A stretch of DNA of 41,488 nucleotides from Rhodospirillaceae bacterium (GTDB lineage Bacteria > Pseudomonadota > Alphaproteobacteria > GCA-2731375): positions 1-41,488 of the forward strand of contig JABIRL010000139.1 of the NCBI GenBank assembly GCA_018667855.1. The letters are read 5' to 3'. Below are positions 17,401 to 23,672 of this stretch, one piece after another (the stretch's first letter is position 1; the number at the start of each line of letters is the position of its first letter). The position numbers and the translations under genes are program-made. The notes below the pieces were generated by a model that did not search any database, had not been told where the DNA came from, and saw only the letters and a list, made by a program, of their open reading frames with translations.

Positions 17401-17959
17401 CGTGCAGGCCCAAATCCAGATATTCCTGCACACCGGCGGGATGGAACACGGGCACCCCGGCCGCCATGAAGGCCGGCTCGCTTTGATGGGGCAGGGTCGA
17501 GGATTTGGCGCCATGGTCATCGCCGGCAACCAGCAGCACGCCGCCGTATTGAGATGTCCCGTCATAGTTCAAATGCTTGATGGCGTCGCCGCTGCGGTCC
17601 ACGCCGGGGCCCTTGCCATACCAGATACCGAAGACGCCGTCGTATTTGCCGCCCGACCACAAATTCACCTGTTGCGTGCCCCAGACGGCGGTGACCGCAA
17701 GATCCTCGTTCAAGCCGGGTTGAAATTTGATATGGCTGCGGGAGAGAAAGCGCTGCGCCGACCACAGGGCGGCGTCGTATCCGCCCAAGGGCGAACCCCG
17801 ATAGCCTGAGATAAAGCCGGCCGTGTTCAAACCGGCCGCCACATCCCGCTGCCGCTGCAACATGGGCAGGCGCACCAGGGCTTGCATGCCGGTCATGAAG
17901 ACCCGGCCCTGTTCCTGTTCGTATTTGTCGTCCAGCGTTACGGCGGCGGCGGTGCTCAT
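14447..17959 (-). CDS. indolepyruvate ferredoxin oxidoreductase, fused alpha-gamma type
   Basis: A 1170-residue cytoplasmic enzyme that oxidatively decarboxylates aryl 2-oxoacids such as indolepyruvate to acyl-CoA, passing electrons to ferredoxin. In order: N-terminal thiamine-pyrophosphate pyrimidine domain, starting near GFISGYRGSPLGGYD; TPP-binding region with CSGCPHNTSTR and GIGCHGMALW; a cysteine-rich iron-sulfur segment (CEACGDCSVASNC and NCNKDFSCVNGFC); then the gamma-subunit domain with GITGIGGTGVVTVSALLGM; and a long C-terminal region (DUF6537-like). The fused layout is usual for proteobacterial versions, unlike the split IorA/IorB of archaea. The start has GGGGACC upstream. The product, arylacetyl-CoA, would suit aromatic amino acid breakdown. 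Confidence 0.93.
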   Translation of the reverse strand: MSTAAAVTLDDKYEQEQGRVFMTGMQALVRLPMLQRQRDVAAGLNTAGFISGYRGSPLGGYDAALWSAQRFLSRSHIKFQPGLNEDLAVTAVWGTQQVNLWSGGKYDGVFGIWYGKGPGVDRSGDAIKHLNYDGTSQYGGVLLVAGDDHGAKSSTLPHQSEPAFMAAGVPVFHPAGVQEYLDLGLHGFAMSRFSGCAVGFKAVGETVESSASVNIDPEAVQIAKQIDFHMPDGGLNLRYPDGVMEKESRLLEHKLPAAQAYVRANGLDKLIFDSPKARLGIVTTGKAYLDVRQAFDELGLTAEMAADMGIRLYKVAMTWPLEPHGALEFAKGLEEIVVVEEKRPILEDQLRTLLYGQMDAPRRIVGKRDENNQILLPEIGELTPGMVARSIVGRLKTFSEMPDFDQRLARIEQIESGAQGSPPTILRTPYFCSGCPHNTSTRTPDGSRSMAGIGCHGMALWMPDRNTQTITHMGAEGVNWIGQAPFSKTDHIFQNLGDGTYYHSGLLAIRAAVDAGVNITYKILFNDAVAMTGGQPVVNVEDGKLTPDEISRQVHAEGITKIALVTDEPDKYPIGTNWAPGTTIHHRDDLDQVQKDLRATPGTTVLIYDQTCAAEKRRRRKRGLFPDPAKRAFINDLVCEACGDCSVASNCVSVLPKETEWGRKRQIDQSNCNKDFSCVNGFCPSFVTVHGGNLRKAQKPTSAADGGANWDELFAGLPTPTLPSSAEPFGILITGIGGTGVVTVSALLGMAAHIMGKGVSALDMAGLAQKNGAVTSHIRISDTPEDLHAVRIATGGSKLILGCDIVVAAGPDVLSTVNEGVTGAVINSHVVPTAQFLADQDMEMAGENLVAELQKAVGKDFSHFLNATKIATALLGDSIATNLFLLGAAYQFGYLPLTLEAIEGAIEINGVAVAANKLAFAWGRLAAHDPAAVETIAAPLIPKQEGKAEALTLEQQIARRSDYLTDYQDAAYAQRYVALVDTARAAEQNRAAGLDGLSEAVALNFFRLMACKDEYEVARLYTDGRFMDQVNQQFEGDFSLRLHMAPPLIARRHPDSGHLQKREFGPWMLKLMPLLARMKGLRGGAFDIFGRTAERRMERQLIADYEKTIGAVLAVLDHDNHAMAVNIAEVPDRIRGFGHVKEKALAQAKKNEAEMLELYHAPSKRPTAAE

Positions 17960-18018
17960 TGTCGGTCCCCAAATTTATTTATCTTGTTTGATAGGAGGGT
18001 AGCATAGCGGTTGCGACG

Positions 18019-18987
18019 CTACATTTCGAATCTGTCCTGGGCGTTGTCAGCCTTGGTCAAAATGTGACGGGCCTGTTCGCCATCCAGGGCAATTTGCGCC
18101 TTGATGGCGTCTATGCCATCGAACTTCTTTTCCGGGCGCAGATGCTCGACGAAGGCAACCCGGCCGTGACGGCCATAGATATCGTCGCTAAAATCGAACA
18201 AATGAGACTCCAGGACAATGCCCTTGCCATCGAACGTGGGGCGCCGTCCCAGATTGGCGACGCCGGGATACCACCGGGTGCCACCGGCCTCTTCCAGACC
18301 GAAGCGGATGGCATAAACACCCAACGCCGGACGCAGGGCGGAGGGGCCAAGGTGCAGGTTTGCCGTGGGAAAGCCCAACTGCCTGCCGCGCCGGTCGCCA
18401 CCCTGGACCCGGCCCTCGATCTCCCACCAATGGCCAAGCAGCTCGGCAGCCCGTCGGCAGCGGCCGGTTTCCAGATCGACCCGGATAATGGTCGAGGAGC
18501 AAACATCGTCGTCGTGAGTGACCGGGTCCAGTACCGTTACCTCAAAGCCGTGACGGGAGCCAAATTCCCCCAACAGATCCGCATTGCCGGCCCGGCGATG
18601 GCCAAAGACGAAATCATACCCCACCACCACGTGGCGGGCGCCCAGGGCCTGCACCAGAATATCCTGAATAAAGGCCTCGGGCGATTGCTGACTGACCGCA
18701 AGATCGAACCGTAGACTGACCAGGCCGTCGACCCCAAGGTCCGACAACAGGCGCACCTTGCTGCGGAATGGCGTCAGGCGAAAGGGCGGAGCATCGGCCT
18801 GGAACACCCGTCGTGGGTGTGGCTCGAATGTCAGGGCAAGGGTGGGGCCCCGGACTGTCTCGGCCAGGGTCCGGCAATGATTGATCAAGGCCTGGTGGCC
18901 GCGGTGAATGCCATCGAAGTTGCCGACCGCGACCGCGCCGCTTTTCAACTCATCAGGAATGTTCTGGATATGACGGATAATACGCAT
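18019..18987 (-). CDS. ribF: bifunctional riboflavin kinase/FAD synthetase
   Basis: A 322-residue RibF, close to the usual 310. It phosphorylates riboflavin to FMN and adenylylates FMN to FAD. The N-terminal FAD synthetase domain carries VAVGNFDGIHRGHQAL with the HxGH-type nucleotide motif, VVGYDFVFGHRRAGN and SSTIIRVDLETG. The C-terminal kinase domain has GDRRGRQLGFPTANL, YPGVANLGRRPTFDG and ESHLFDF. The ATG at 18987 is chosen because the family begins just before the first strand; a longer frame to 19056 adds 23 unlike residues. No FMN riboswitch was seen upstream. It supplies cofactors for the many flavoenzymes nearby, though that need not explain its position. Confidence 0.94.
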   Translation of the reverse strand: MRIIRHIQNIPDELKSGAVAVGNFDGIHRGHQALINHCRTLAETVRGPTLALTFEPHPRRVFQADAPPFRLTPFRSKVRLLSDLGVDGLVSLRFDLAVSQQSPEAFIQDILVQALGARHVVVGYDFVFGHRRAGNADLLGEFGSRHGFEVTVLDPVTHDDDVCSSTIIRVDLETGRCRRAAELLGHWWEIEGRVQGGDRRGRQLGFPTANLHLGPSALRPALGVYAIRFGLEEAGGTRWYPGVANLGRRPTFDGKGIVLESHLFDFSDDIYGRHGRVAFVEHLRPEKKFDGIDAIKAQIALDGEQARHILTKADNAQDRFEM

Positions 18988-18995
18988 GGCCGGGA

Positions 18996-19148
18996 TTATT
19001 GGGGCTTCCGCCCCCCCTGGCAACCACCTAATGCGGCGGTTGCCGCGCCGGCCCAACTTTCAAACGCCTCGCGGCCGGCTACCAACAGCCGGGCATCGCC
19101 CTTGACCATGACAACTGCCGTGGTGGTGCGGGAATGTGTATCGATCAT
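18996..19148 (-). CDS. possible short ORF upstream of ribF
   Basis: A 50-codon frame from ATG at 19148 to TAA at 18996, eight bases before the ribF start. Its predicted product begins MIDTHSRTTTAVVMVKGD and has GC-rich third positions like genuine genes here. A good ribosome-binding site is missing (a GAGG lies too far upstream) and I recognise no family. It could be a leader peptide, the eroded end of a gene, or chance. Confidence 0.25.
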   Translation of the reverse strand: MIDTHSRTTTAVVMVKGDARLLVAGREAFESWAGAATAALGGCQGGRKPQ

Positions 19149-19510
19149 GCCGACTTTCAGACCTCTATGAAATGGCCATGCATATCCTTGAACAAGTTGA
19201 TGGATTGCATGGCTGTCTGGCTTTTGATCAGAGCCTGTCGGCGACTGACTTGTTCATAACTGGGAATCCAATGAATTGTTTTCGGACAATTTGGCGGCGC
19301 AATATATCGGGCTACGACTGGCTCACGACAAATAGCGGGAAATAAACAGCAAGACTTGAAAACCATCTGCCCTTCGTTAACCAAATATTCAGTGCCCTGA
19401 CGCAAACTGCCCCTCGTTGCACCTACGGGGGAGGGCGCTCTGGCGTCGAAGACCGCTGGACAACACACGCACTGACTGAATGAACAACCGGATTGGATGG
19501 GACAGAAACA
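19149..19510. other. gene-free stretch upstream of cheY
   Basis: About 360 bases without a convincing gene; frames here are short and lack ribosome-binding sites. It should contain the cheY promoter; TTGAAA near 19355 followed 16 bases later by TAACCA is a weak candidate. No sigma-54 or sigma-28 consensus and no strong hairpin was seen. Confidence 0.4.
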
Positions 19511-19897
19511 ATGGCTGTCGATATGGAAATGACGATCCTGATCGTCGACGATTACAAGACAATGCTGCGCATCATTCGCAACCTGCTGAAGCAACTTGGC
19601 TTCAATAATGTGGACGAAGCAGCCGATGGCGCGGCGGCTTTGCAAAAGCTTCGCGGCAAGGATTACCACCTGGTGATTTCCGATTGGAATATGGAGCCAA
19701 TGACCGGCTACCAGCTGCTGAAGGAGATGCGTTCGGACGATAAGTTGCAGGAAACGCCTTTCATCATGATCACCGCGGAATCCAAGACCGAGAATGTGAT
19801 CGCGGCGAAAAAGGCCGGGGTTAACAACTATATTGTGAAGCCCTTCAACGCGGCGACCCTGAAGACCAAAATGACATCGGTCATCGGCGACTTCTGA
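19511..19897 (+). CDS. cheY: CheY-like single-domain response regulator
   Basis: A 128-residue receiver domain and nothing else. The acidic pair Asp13/Asp14, phospho-acceptor Asp58 in VISDWNMEPMTG, Thr88 in MITAES and Lys110 in IVKPFNA are all present, and DWNMEPMTGYQLLK closely resembles true chemotaxis CheY. Phosphorylated CheY binds FliM at the flagellar motor switch. The ATG at 19511 has GGGACAG upstream. A cheZ-like gene follows after 49 bases on the same strand, which strongly supports the chemotaxis assignment. No other che or flagellar gene lies in the window, so the kinase must be elsewhere. Confidence 0.9.
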   Translation: MAVDMEMTILIVDDYKTMLRIIRNLLKQLGFNNVDEAADGAAALQKLRGKDYHLVISDWNMEPMTGYQLLKEMRSDDKLQETPFIMITAESKTENVIAAKKAGVNNYIVKPFNAATLKTKMTSVIGDF

Positions 19898-19946
19898 TCC
19901 GTAATGGATCGGTTGTGTTGTCCAAGGGTTGCATGGAGTTACATTG

Positions 19947-20945
19947 ATGGATACGGAAGAGGTCAGCGCGGGGATCGAACAGCTTGTCGATCACCTGCGC
20001 GTCAACAAACCGGCTGTTGTGAATCTTGGTGACATCGCCAGCGTCACCGAAATTCTGCTGGCTGCCATGCGCAGCTATTTCAATTCCATCGATACAACGC
20101 TGTATTCGGAATTTCGAGGCCTGTCGGAATATATTCAACGGGCGCGTACCGAAATCTCGGAATTGCGGCCGAACGACTTGAAGCAGGACAAGATCCCCCG
20201 GGCCGGTTTGGAATTGGAGGCTATCGTCGCCTCGACCGAGACGGCCACGGGCACCATCATGGATTCGGCGGAAGAAATTATGTCCGCCGATCCGACCGCC
20301 GATGATTACGCCGAAAAAGTGAATGAAGCCTGCATGAACATATTCGAGGCCTGTTCGTTCCAGGATATTACCGGTCAACGGATCACCAAGGTGGTCGCGA
20401 CCCTTACTTATATCGAGGAGCGCCTTCACGGCCTGCAGGATGCCTGGGGCCCGGATATCGCCGATGCGGATGGTGAAGCGCCCGATCCCATCAAAAATGA
20501 GGATGTCCGGCCTGACAGCGATCTGTTGAACGGTCCGGCCTTGGATGGCGAAGGTATCGCGCAAAACCAGGTCGATGATCTATTCGGTGAAGCCGTGGCC
20601 GCCGATATGACGGGCAGTAACATCGAAGTCGAAATCGAAGCGGATTCGTTGGAAACGGCCTCGGAAGCACCGGCCGATGCGCCGGAACATACAGACCAAG
20701 GCGGCCAAGACGGCCAAAACGATCAAATGAATGGCAAGAATCTTGAAGAAAATGATGATGCCATTTCCGAGCCGGCGCCCGAACCAACACCCGAACCGAC
20801 ACCTGAACCAACACCGGAGGTCGCCGCCGAAGATGCCGGCGCGGCCAAGGCCGCTGACGAACCGAAATTAGACGACATTGTCGCCCTGTCATCCGGTGAT
20901 GGAGAGGAAGCCTCGCAGGACGACATCGACGCCCTGTTTGATTAG
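19947..20945 (+). CDS. cheZ: CheZ-like CheY-P phosphatase with extended tail
   Basis: A 332-residue protein whose first 175 residues form the CheZ four-helix-bundle region. The catalytic motif FQDITGQRI places Asp140 and Gln144 with the same spacing as Asp143 and Gln147 of E. coli CheZ. The rest is a long acidic, proline-rich tail with PEPT repeats. Two segments look like the CheY-docking peptide that closes E. coli CheZ: NQVDDLFGE (residues 207-215) and the extreme C-terminus SQDDIDALFD (323-332). It would dephosphorylate CheY-P from the gene just upstream. The ATG at 19947 follows a GGAG site; a weaker start at 19929 adds six residues. E. coli CheZ is 214 residues, so the tail is long. Confidence 0.85.
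   Translation: MDTEEVSAGIEQLVDHLRVNKPAVVNLGDIASVTEILLAAMRSYFNSIDTTLYSEFRGLSEYIQRARTEISELRPNDLKQDKIPRAGLELEAIVASTETATGTIMDSAEEIMSADPTADDYAEKVNEACMNIFEACSFQDITGQRITKVVATLTYIEERLHGLQDAWGPDIADADGEAPDPIKNEDVRPDSDLLNGPALDGEGIAQNQVDDLFGEAVAADMTGSNIEVEIEADSLETASEAPADAPEHTDQGGQDGQNDQMNGKNLEENDDAISEPAPEPTPEPTPEPTPEVAAEDAGAAKAADEPKLDDIVALSSGDGEEASQDDIDALFD
20781..20816 (+). repeat. 12-base tandem repeat coding for Glu-Pro-Thr-Pro
   Basis: Three near-identical 12-base units (20781-20792, 20793-20804, 20805-20816) inside the cheZ tail encode EPTP three times. The copies differ at one or two bases. They form part of the linker before the C-terminal docking-like peptide and could vary in number between strains. 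Confidence 0.8.
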
Positions 20946-21096
20946 AGCAATTCCGAACAACTGTGAATCGCCCGAACCAACTGGAGCGATTCTAAGTGAT
21001 TGGAAAAATTGCTCTATCCTTAAAGATCGGAGCATTTCCAATTCAGAAATGCCTAGGTCAAACAGCCGAAAGACGGAATCGTTTCGCTTTCGGCTG
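20944..21096. repeat. intergenic palindromic repeats between cheZ and HAD gene
   Basis: Two inverted repeats lie between convergent genes. AGAGCAATT (20944-20952) pairs with AATTGCTCT (21006-21014), and CAGCCGAAAG (21063-21072) pairs perfectly with CTTTCGGCTG (21087-21096) around a 14-base loop. Short words such as GGAGCGATTC and GGAATCGTTTCG recur in dispersed palindromes of alphaproteobacteria, as I recall. The second hairpin may also help end transcription from either side, though it lacks a T-run. Confidence 0.45.
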
Positions 21097-21132
21097 ATAA
21101 TTTGATCTCGTTCAACGCGTTGGCGCAACCTG

Positions 21133-21987
21133 TTACCACCGCAACCACGGCAATATCGCACGAGGCCATTCGCCCGCTGCCTTGGCGGTGGCGTGCACCT
21201 TGTCCTGAAGCAAATGCCCATCGGGGCCCAAACCCAGGTCATCCGCATGAATGCCGCCGGCGACCCAGACAGCATCGATACCGGCCCGGCGGGCCCCTTG
21301 GATGTCTGTCGGCAGGCCGTCGCCAACCATCACCGTCCGGGATTTGGGTATGTCCGGCGACGCCGCGAACAGACGTTCGAAAATATCCGGAAATGGTTTG
21401 CCGAAACGCTGCACCCGTCCCCCCAGTTCCTCGTAAAAGGCCGCCACGGCGCCGGCACAGGGGATCATTTGCTCACCCCGCATGACCACCAGATCGGGAT
21501 TGGCGCAAATCATCGGCAGGTCGCGGGCCGCGGCCCCTTGCAAGATTTCCCTATAGTCCTCCGCCCGGTCGGCCTCGTCGTCGAACAACCCCGTGCAAAG
21601 GATCAATTCGGCCGCAGCGATGCTGACTTCGCGGCCGCCGCACGCATCCAGCGTGGGGCGGTTGCGCTCGGGCCCAAGGTGGAAATACGCCGGTTGGGGT
21701 TGCCGCGCGGCGATGGCGCTGGCGGTTGCTTCCCCCGATGTCAGCAGCCAATCATACAACGAAGGGGCAACGCCAAGCTCCTCCAGATGGCCGGACACGG
21801 ATACGCTGGGGCGGGGCGCATTGGACAGCAAAACCACCCTAGCCCCGTGTCCGCGCAACCGGCGCAGGCAATCGGCGGCACCGGGATATACGGCGACGCC
21901 ATCATGCACGACACCCCAAAGATCGAAGATGAAAAGGTCGTAGTCCCCGGCCAACCCGGCCAAACCATCAATAATGGAAATGTTCAT
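21133..21987 (-). CDS. HAD-superfamily class IIA hydrolase (TIGR01459-like)
   Basis: A 284-residue phosphatase-like protein. HAD motif I is FDLWGVVHDGVAVYPGA, motif II is VVLLSNAPRP, the motif III Lys is in FGKPFPDIFERLF and motif IV is MVGDGLPTDIQGARRAGI, so the catalytic set is complete. A class IIA cap lies between motifs II and III. The subgroup is common in alphaproteobacteria, often near ribF; the substrate is unknown, with phosphosugars or nucleotides likely. The ATG at 21987 is used rather than the TTG one codon before. It is transcribed towards cheZ and away from the exchanger gene. Confidence 0.88.
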   Translation of the reverse strand: MNISIIDGLAGLAGDYDLFIFDLWGVVHDGVAVYPGAADCLRRLRGHGARVVLLSNAPRPSVSVSGHLEELGVAPSLYDWLLTSGEATASAIAARQPQPAYFHLGPERNRPTLDACGGREVSIAAAELILCTGLFDDEADRAEDYREILQGAAARDLPMICANPDLVVMRGEQMIPCAGAVAAFYEELGGRVQRFGKPFPDIFERLFAASPDIPKSRTVMVGDGLPTDIQGARRAGIDAVWVAGGIHADDLGLGPDGHLLQDKVHATAKAAGEWPRAILPWLRW

Positions 21988-22223
21988 CAATATGTCCGCG
22001 TACCGCTAATGTGTGTCGTGAGGCTGCCACGGCATAACCGAGGGCCGGGTCCTTGTCCATATCTAGCGACGGGCGAGTTGAATTTTCAGATAATTTTGCC
22101 GGTTTGCACCGATCACATGGAACTATCCCTTCAAACCAAGGGCGGTCGCCGCTATATATGTCGAGAGCGCGGTCGGGGCCGCGCCCTAGATTTTTCTTGG
22201 GTAACCAGCGGTGTGGTCGAGGC

Positions 22224-23273
22224 ATGACGTATCTAATGGTTGCCGGTGGCCTGGTGCTGCTTCTGATTGGCGGGGACGTCCTGGTACGGGGCGCCGTCAC
22301 ATTGGCGCAACGGCTGAAAGTGCCGCCGCTGGTTATCGGGCTGACCGTGGTAGCTTTCGGGACGTCGTCGCCGGAATTGGTCGTCAGTCTCGATGCGGTT
22401 CTAAGCGGCGCCCCGGAAATAGCCATCGGCAATGTCGTCGGCTCCAACATCGCCAATATTCTGCTGGTTTTGGGCCTGCCGGCGATCATTTTTCCCATCG
22501 CTTGTGACGTCAACGCCATCCGCCGCGATGGCGCGATCATGTTCGCCGTGTCAATTGCCTTCATCGCCCTATGCTGGAGCGGGCAGTTGCTGAATTGGCA
22601 GGGCGCCATCATGACGTCGATGTTGTGCGGTTATTTGACCTGGTCCTATTTCTCGGGGCGGGATGAAAACGAAGCCACGGCGGAGGCCATTGTCGACGAG
22701 ATCGAGGGCATTGCCGCCCGGCCCCATTCCACCTGGCTGTCCCTGGCATTCATCGCTGTCGGCATAGCGGGCCTGGTGGTTGGTGCCGATCTGTTAATCA
22801 ACGGCGGCATTGCCATAGCGGTGGCCGCCGGAGTATCGGAAGCGACCATTGGATTGTCCTTGATTGCCTTGGGAACCTCCCTGCCGGAGCTGGCGACTTC
22901 GTTGGTTGCCGCCATTCGCCGCCACGGCGATGTGGCCATCGGCAATGTGATCGGCTCCAACCTGTTCAATATTCTCGGTATCATGGGTATCACGGCAATG
23001 GTGAAGACGGTGCCCATACCCGACCAGATTATCCGATATGATTTGTGGATCATGCTGTCCGCCGCCATCCTGGTGACGCCGTTCGTATTGCGCGGGCGGC
23101 CCATCAGCCGGCGCTATGGGGCCTTTCTAACCTTCGCCTACCTAATTTATGTGCTTTCCCTCTATCACGGCATGTCTGGGGTATCTAAAACAGAGCCGGC
23201 GCAAGCTGCCTCGCCGTCGTCCGCAAAACAGAGTGCGCGAATACTTTTAAACCATAAACAATTACTTGCCTGA
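22224..23273 (+). CDS. calcium/sodium antiporter (CaCA family, YrbG-like)
   Basis: A 349-residue inner-membrane exchanger with about ten spans in two inverted halves. The two alpha repeats are plain: GTSSPELVVSL with GNVVGSNIANI, and GTSLPELATSLVAA with GNVIGSNLFNI, which hold the ion-coordinating Glu and Asn residues. Between the halves is an acidic cytoplasmic loop (DENEATAEAIVDEIEG). The last 30 residues are hydrophilic and atypical. It probably exchanges Ca2+ for Na+ or H+. The ATG at 22224 is chosen because the first span starts there; a longer frame to 22053 is not family-like. The GAGG just before it is very close, so the start is not certain. Confidence 0.92.
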   Translation: MTYLMVAGGLVLLLIGGDVLVRGAVTLAQRLKVPPLVIGLTVVAFGTSSPELVVSLDAVLSGAPEIAIGNVVGSNIANILLVLGLPAIIFPIACDVNAIRRDGAIMFAVSIAFIALCWSGQLLNWQGAIMTSMLCGYLTWSYFSGRDENEATAEAIVDEIEGIAARPHSTWLSLAFIAVGIAGLVVGADLLINGGIAIAVAAGVSEATIGLSLIALGTSLPELATSLVAAIRRHGDVAIGNVIGSNLFNILGIMGITAMVKTVPIPDQIIRYDLWIMLSAAILVTPFVLRGRPISRRYGAFLTFAYLIYVLSLYHGMSGVSKTEPAQAASPSSAKQSARILLNHKQLLA

Positions 23274-23672
23274 ATTGGTCGATTGCCGATGATTGGTAGC
23301 TTTTGATATTTCGTCGCCGGTTCCGGTATGGGTTTGGAGACTTGCCGGTAACTGATTGAACCACTGTCGGACGGCGCCTTTTGTACACAGGCTATTGAGA
23401 TTGTTGAGCTTTTGGTAACGTTTGGGTTACTTACAGGTTATGCACCGATGTCAATCCGGACGCCGTTAACTTTTATGTTTAAATTCAATGGTTTAAAATT
23501 CTGCCTATTTTTTATGCAAAGAGGGCGAATAGGCGGGATTCCGCCAATTCAACACCGTATGAATTGGCTTTCCCACACAGTTATCCACAAGTTAAGTGGA
23601 TATCGATCAAAGCCCGGATCATTCCTTGCGATCAGCCATTGACGAACGGACCAAGGCGCGGAATATAACGTT
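23274..23672. other. AT-rich intergenic region with a DnaA-box-like cluster upstream of uvrC
   Basis: A gene-free 399 bases. It holds the perfect DnaA box TTATCCACA (23581-23589) and near matches TTGTACACA (23381-23389), TTATGCACC (23438-23446), TTATGCAAA (23512-23520) and, on the other strand, ATATCCACT (23595-23603). A strongly AT-rich block occupies about 23465-23520. A hairpin GGCGG-GATT-CCGCC sits at 23532-23545. The layout recalls a replication origin or a DnaA-controlled promoter, but near matches to nine-base words are common in AT-rich DNA. A 76-codon frame at 23412-23642 shows no family features and is not called. Confidence 0.4.
23581..23589 (+). promoter_or_regulatory. consensus DnaA box
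   Basis: An exact match to TTATCCACA, the highest-affinity DnaA-binding word, 84 bases before the uvrC start. Binding is inferred from sequence only. Confidence 0.5.

Noticed and set aside
15473-17809. A 778-codon open frame on the plus strand
   Set aside because: It lies entirely antisense to the indolepyruvate oxidoreductase gene, whose domains are unmistakable; the frame is a by-product of GC-rich codon use and its product is rich in His, Gln and Arg without family motifs.
19511-20945. A complete chemotaxis operon around cheY-cheZ
   Set aside because: No cheA, cheW, cheR, cheB, receptor or flagellar gene is present on either side.
23412-23642. A 76-codon frame in the uvrC upstream region
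   Set aside because: No ribosome-binding site, AT-rich composition unlike genes here, and it runs over the DnaA-box-like words and hairpin.
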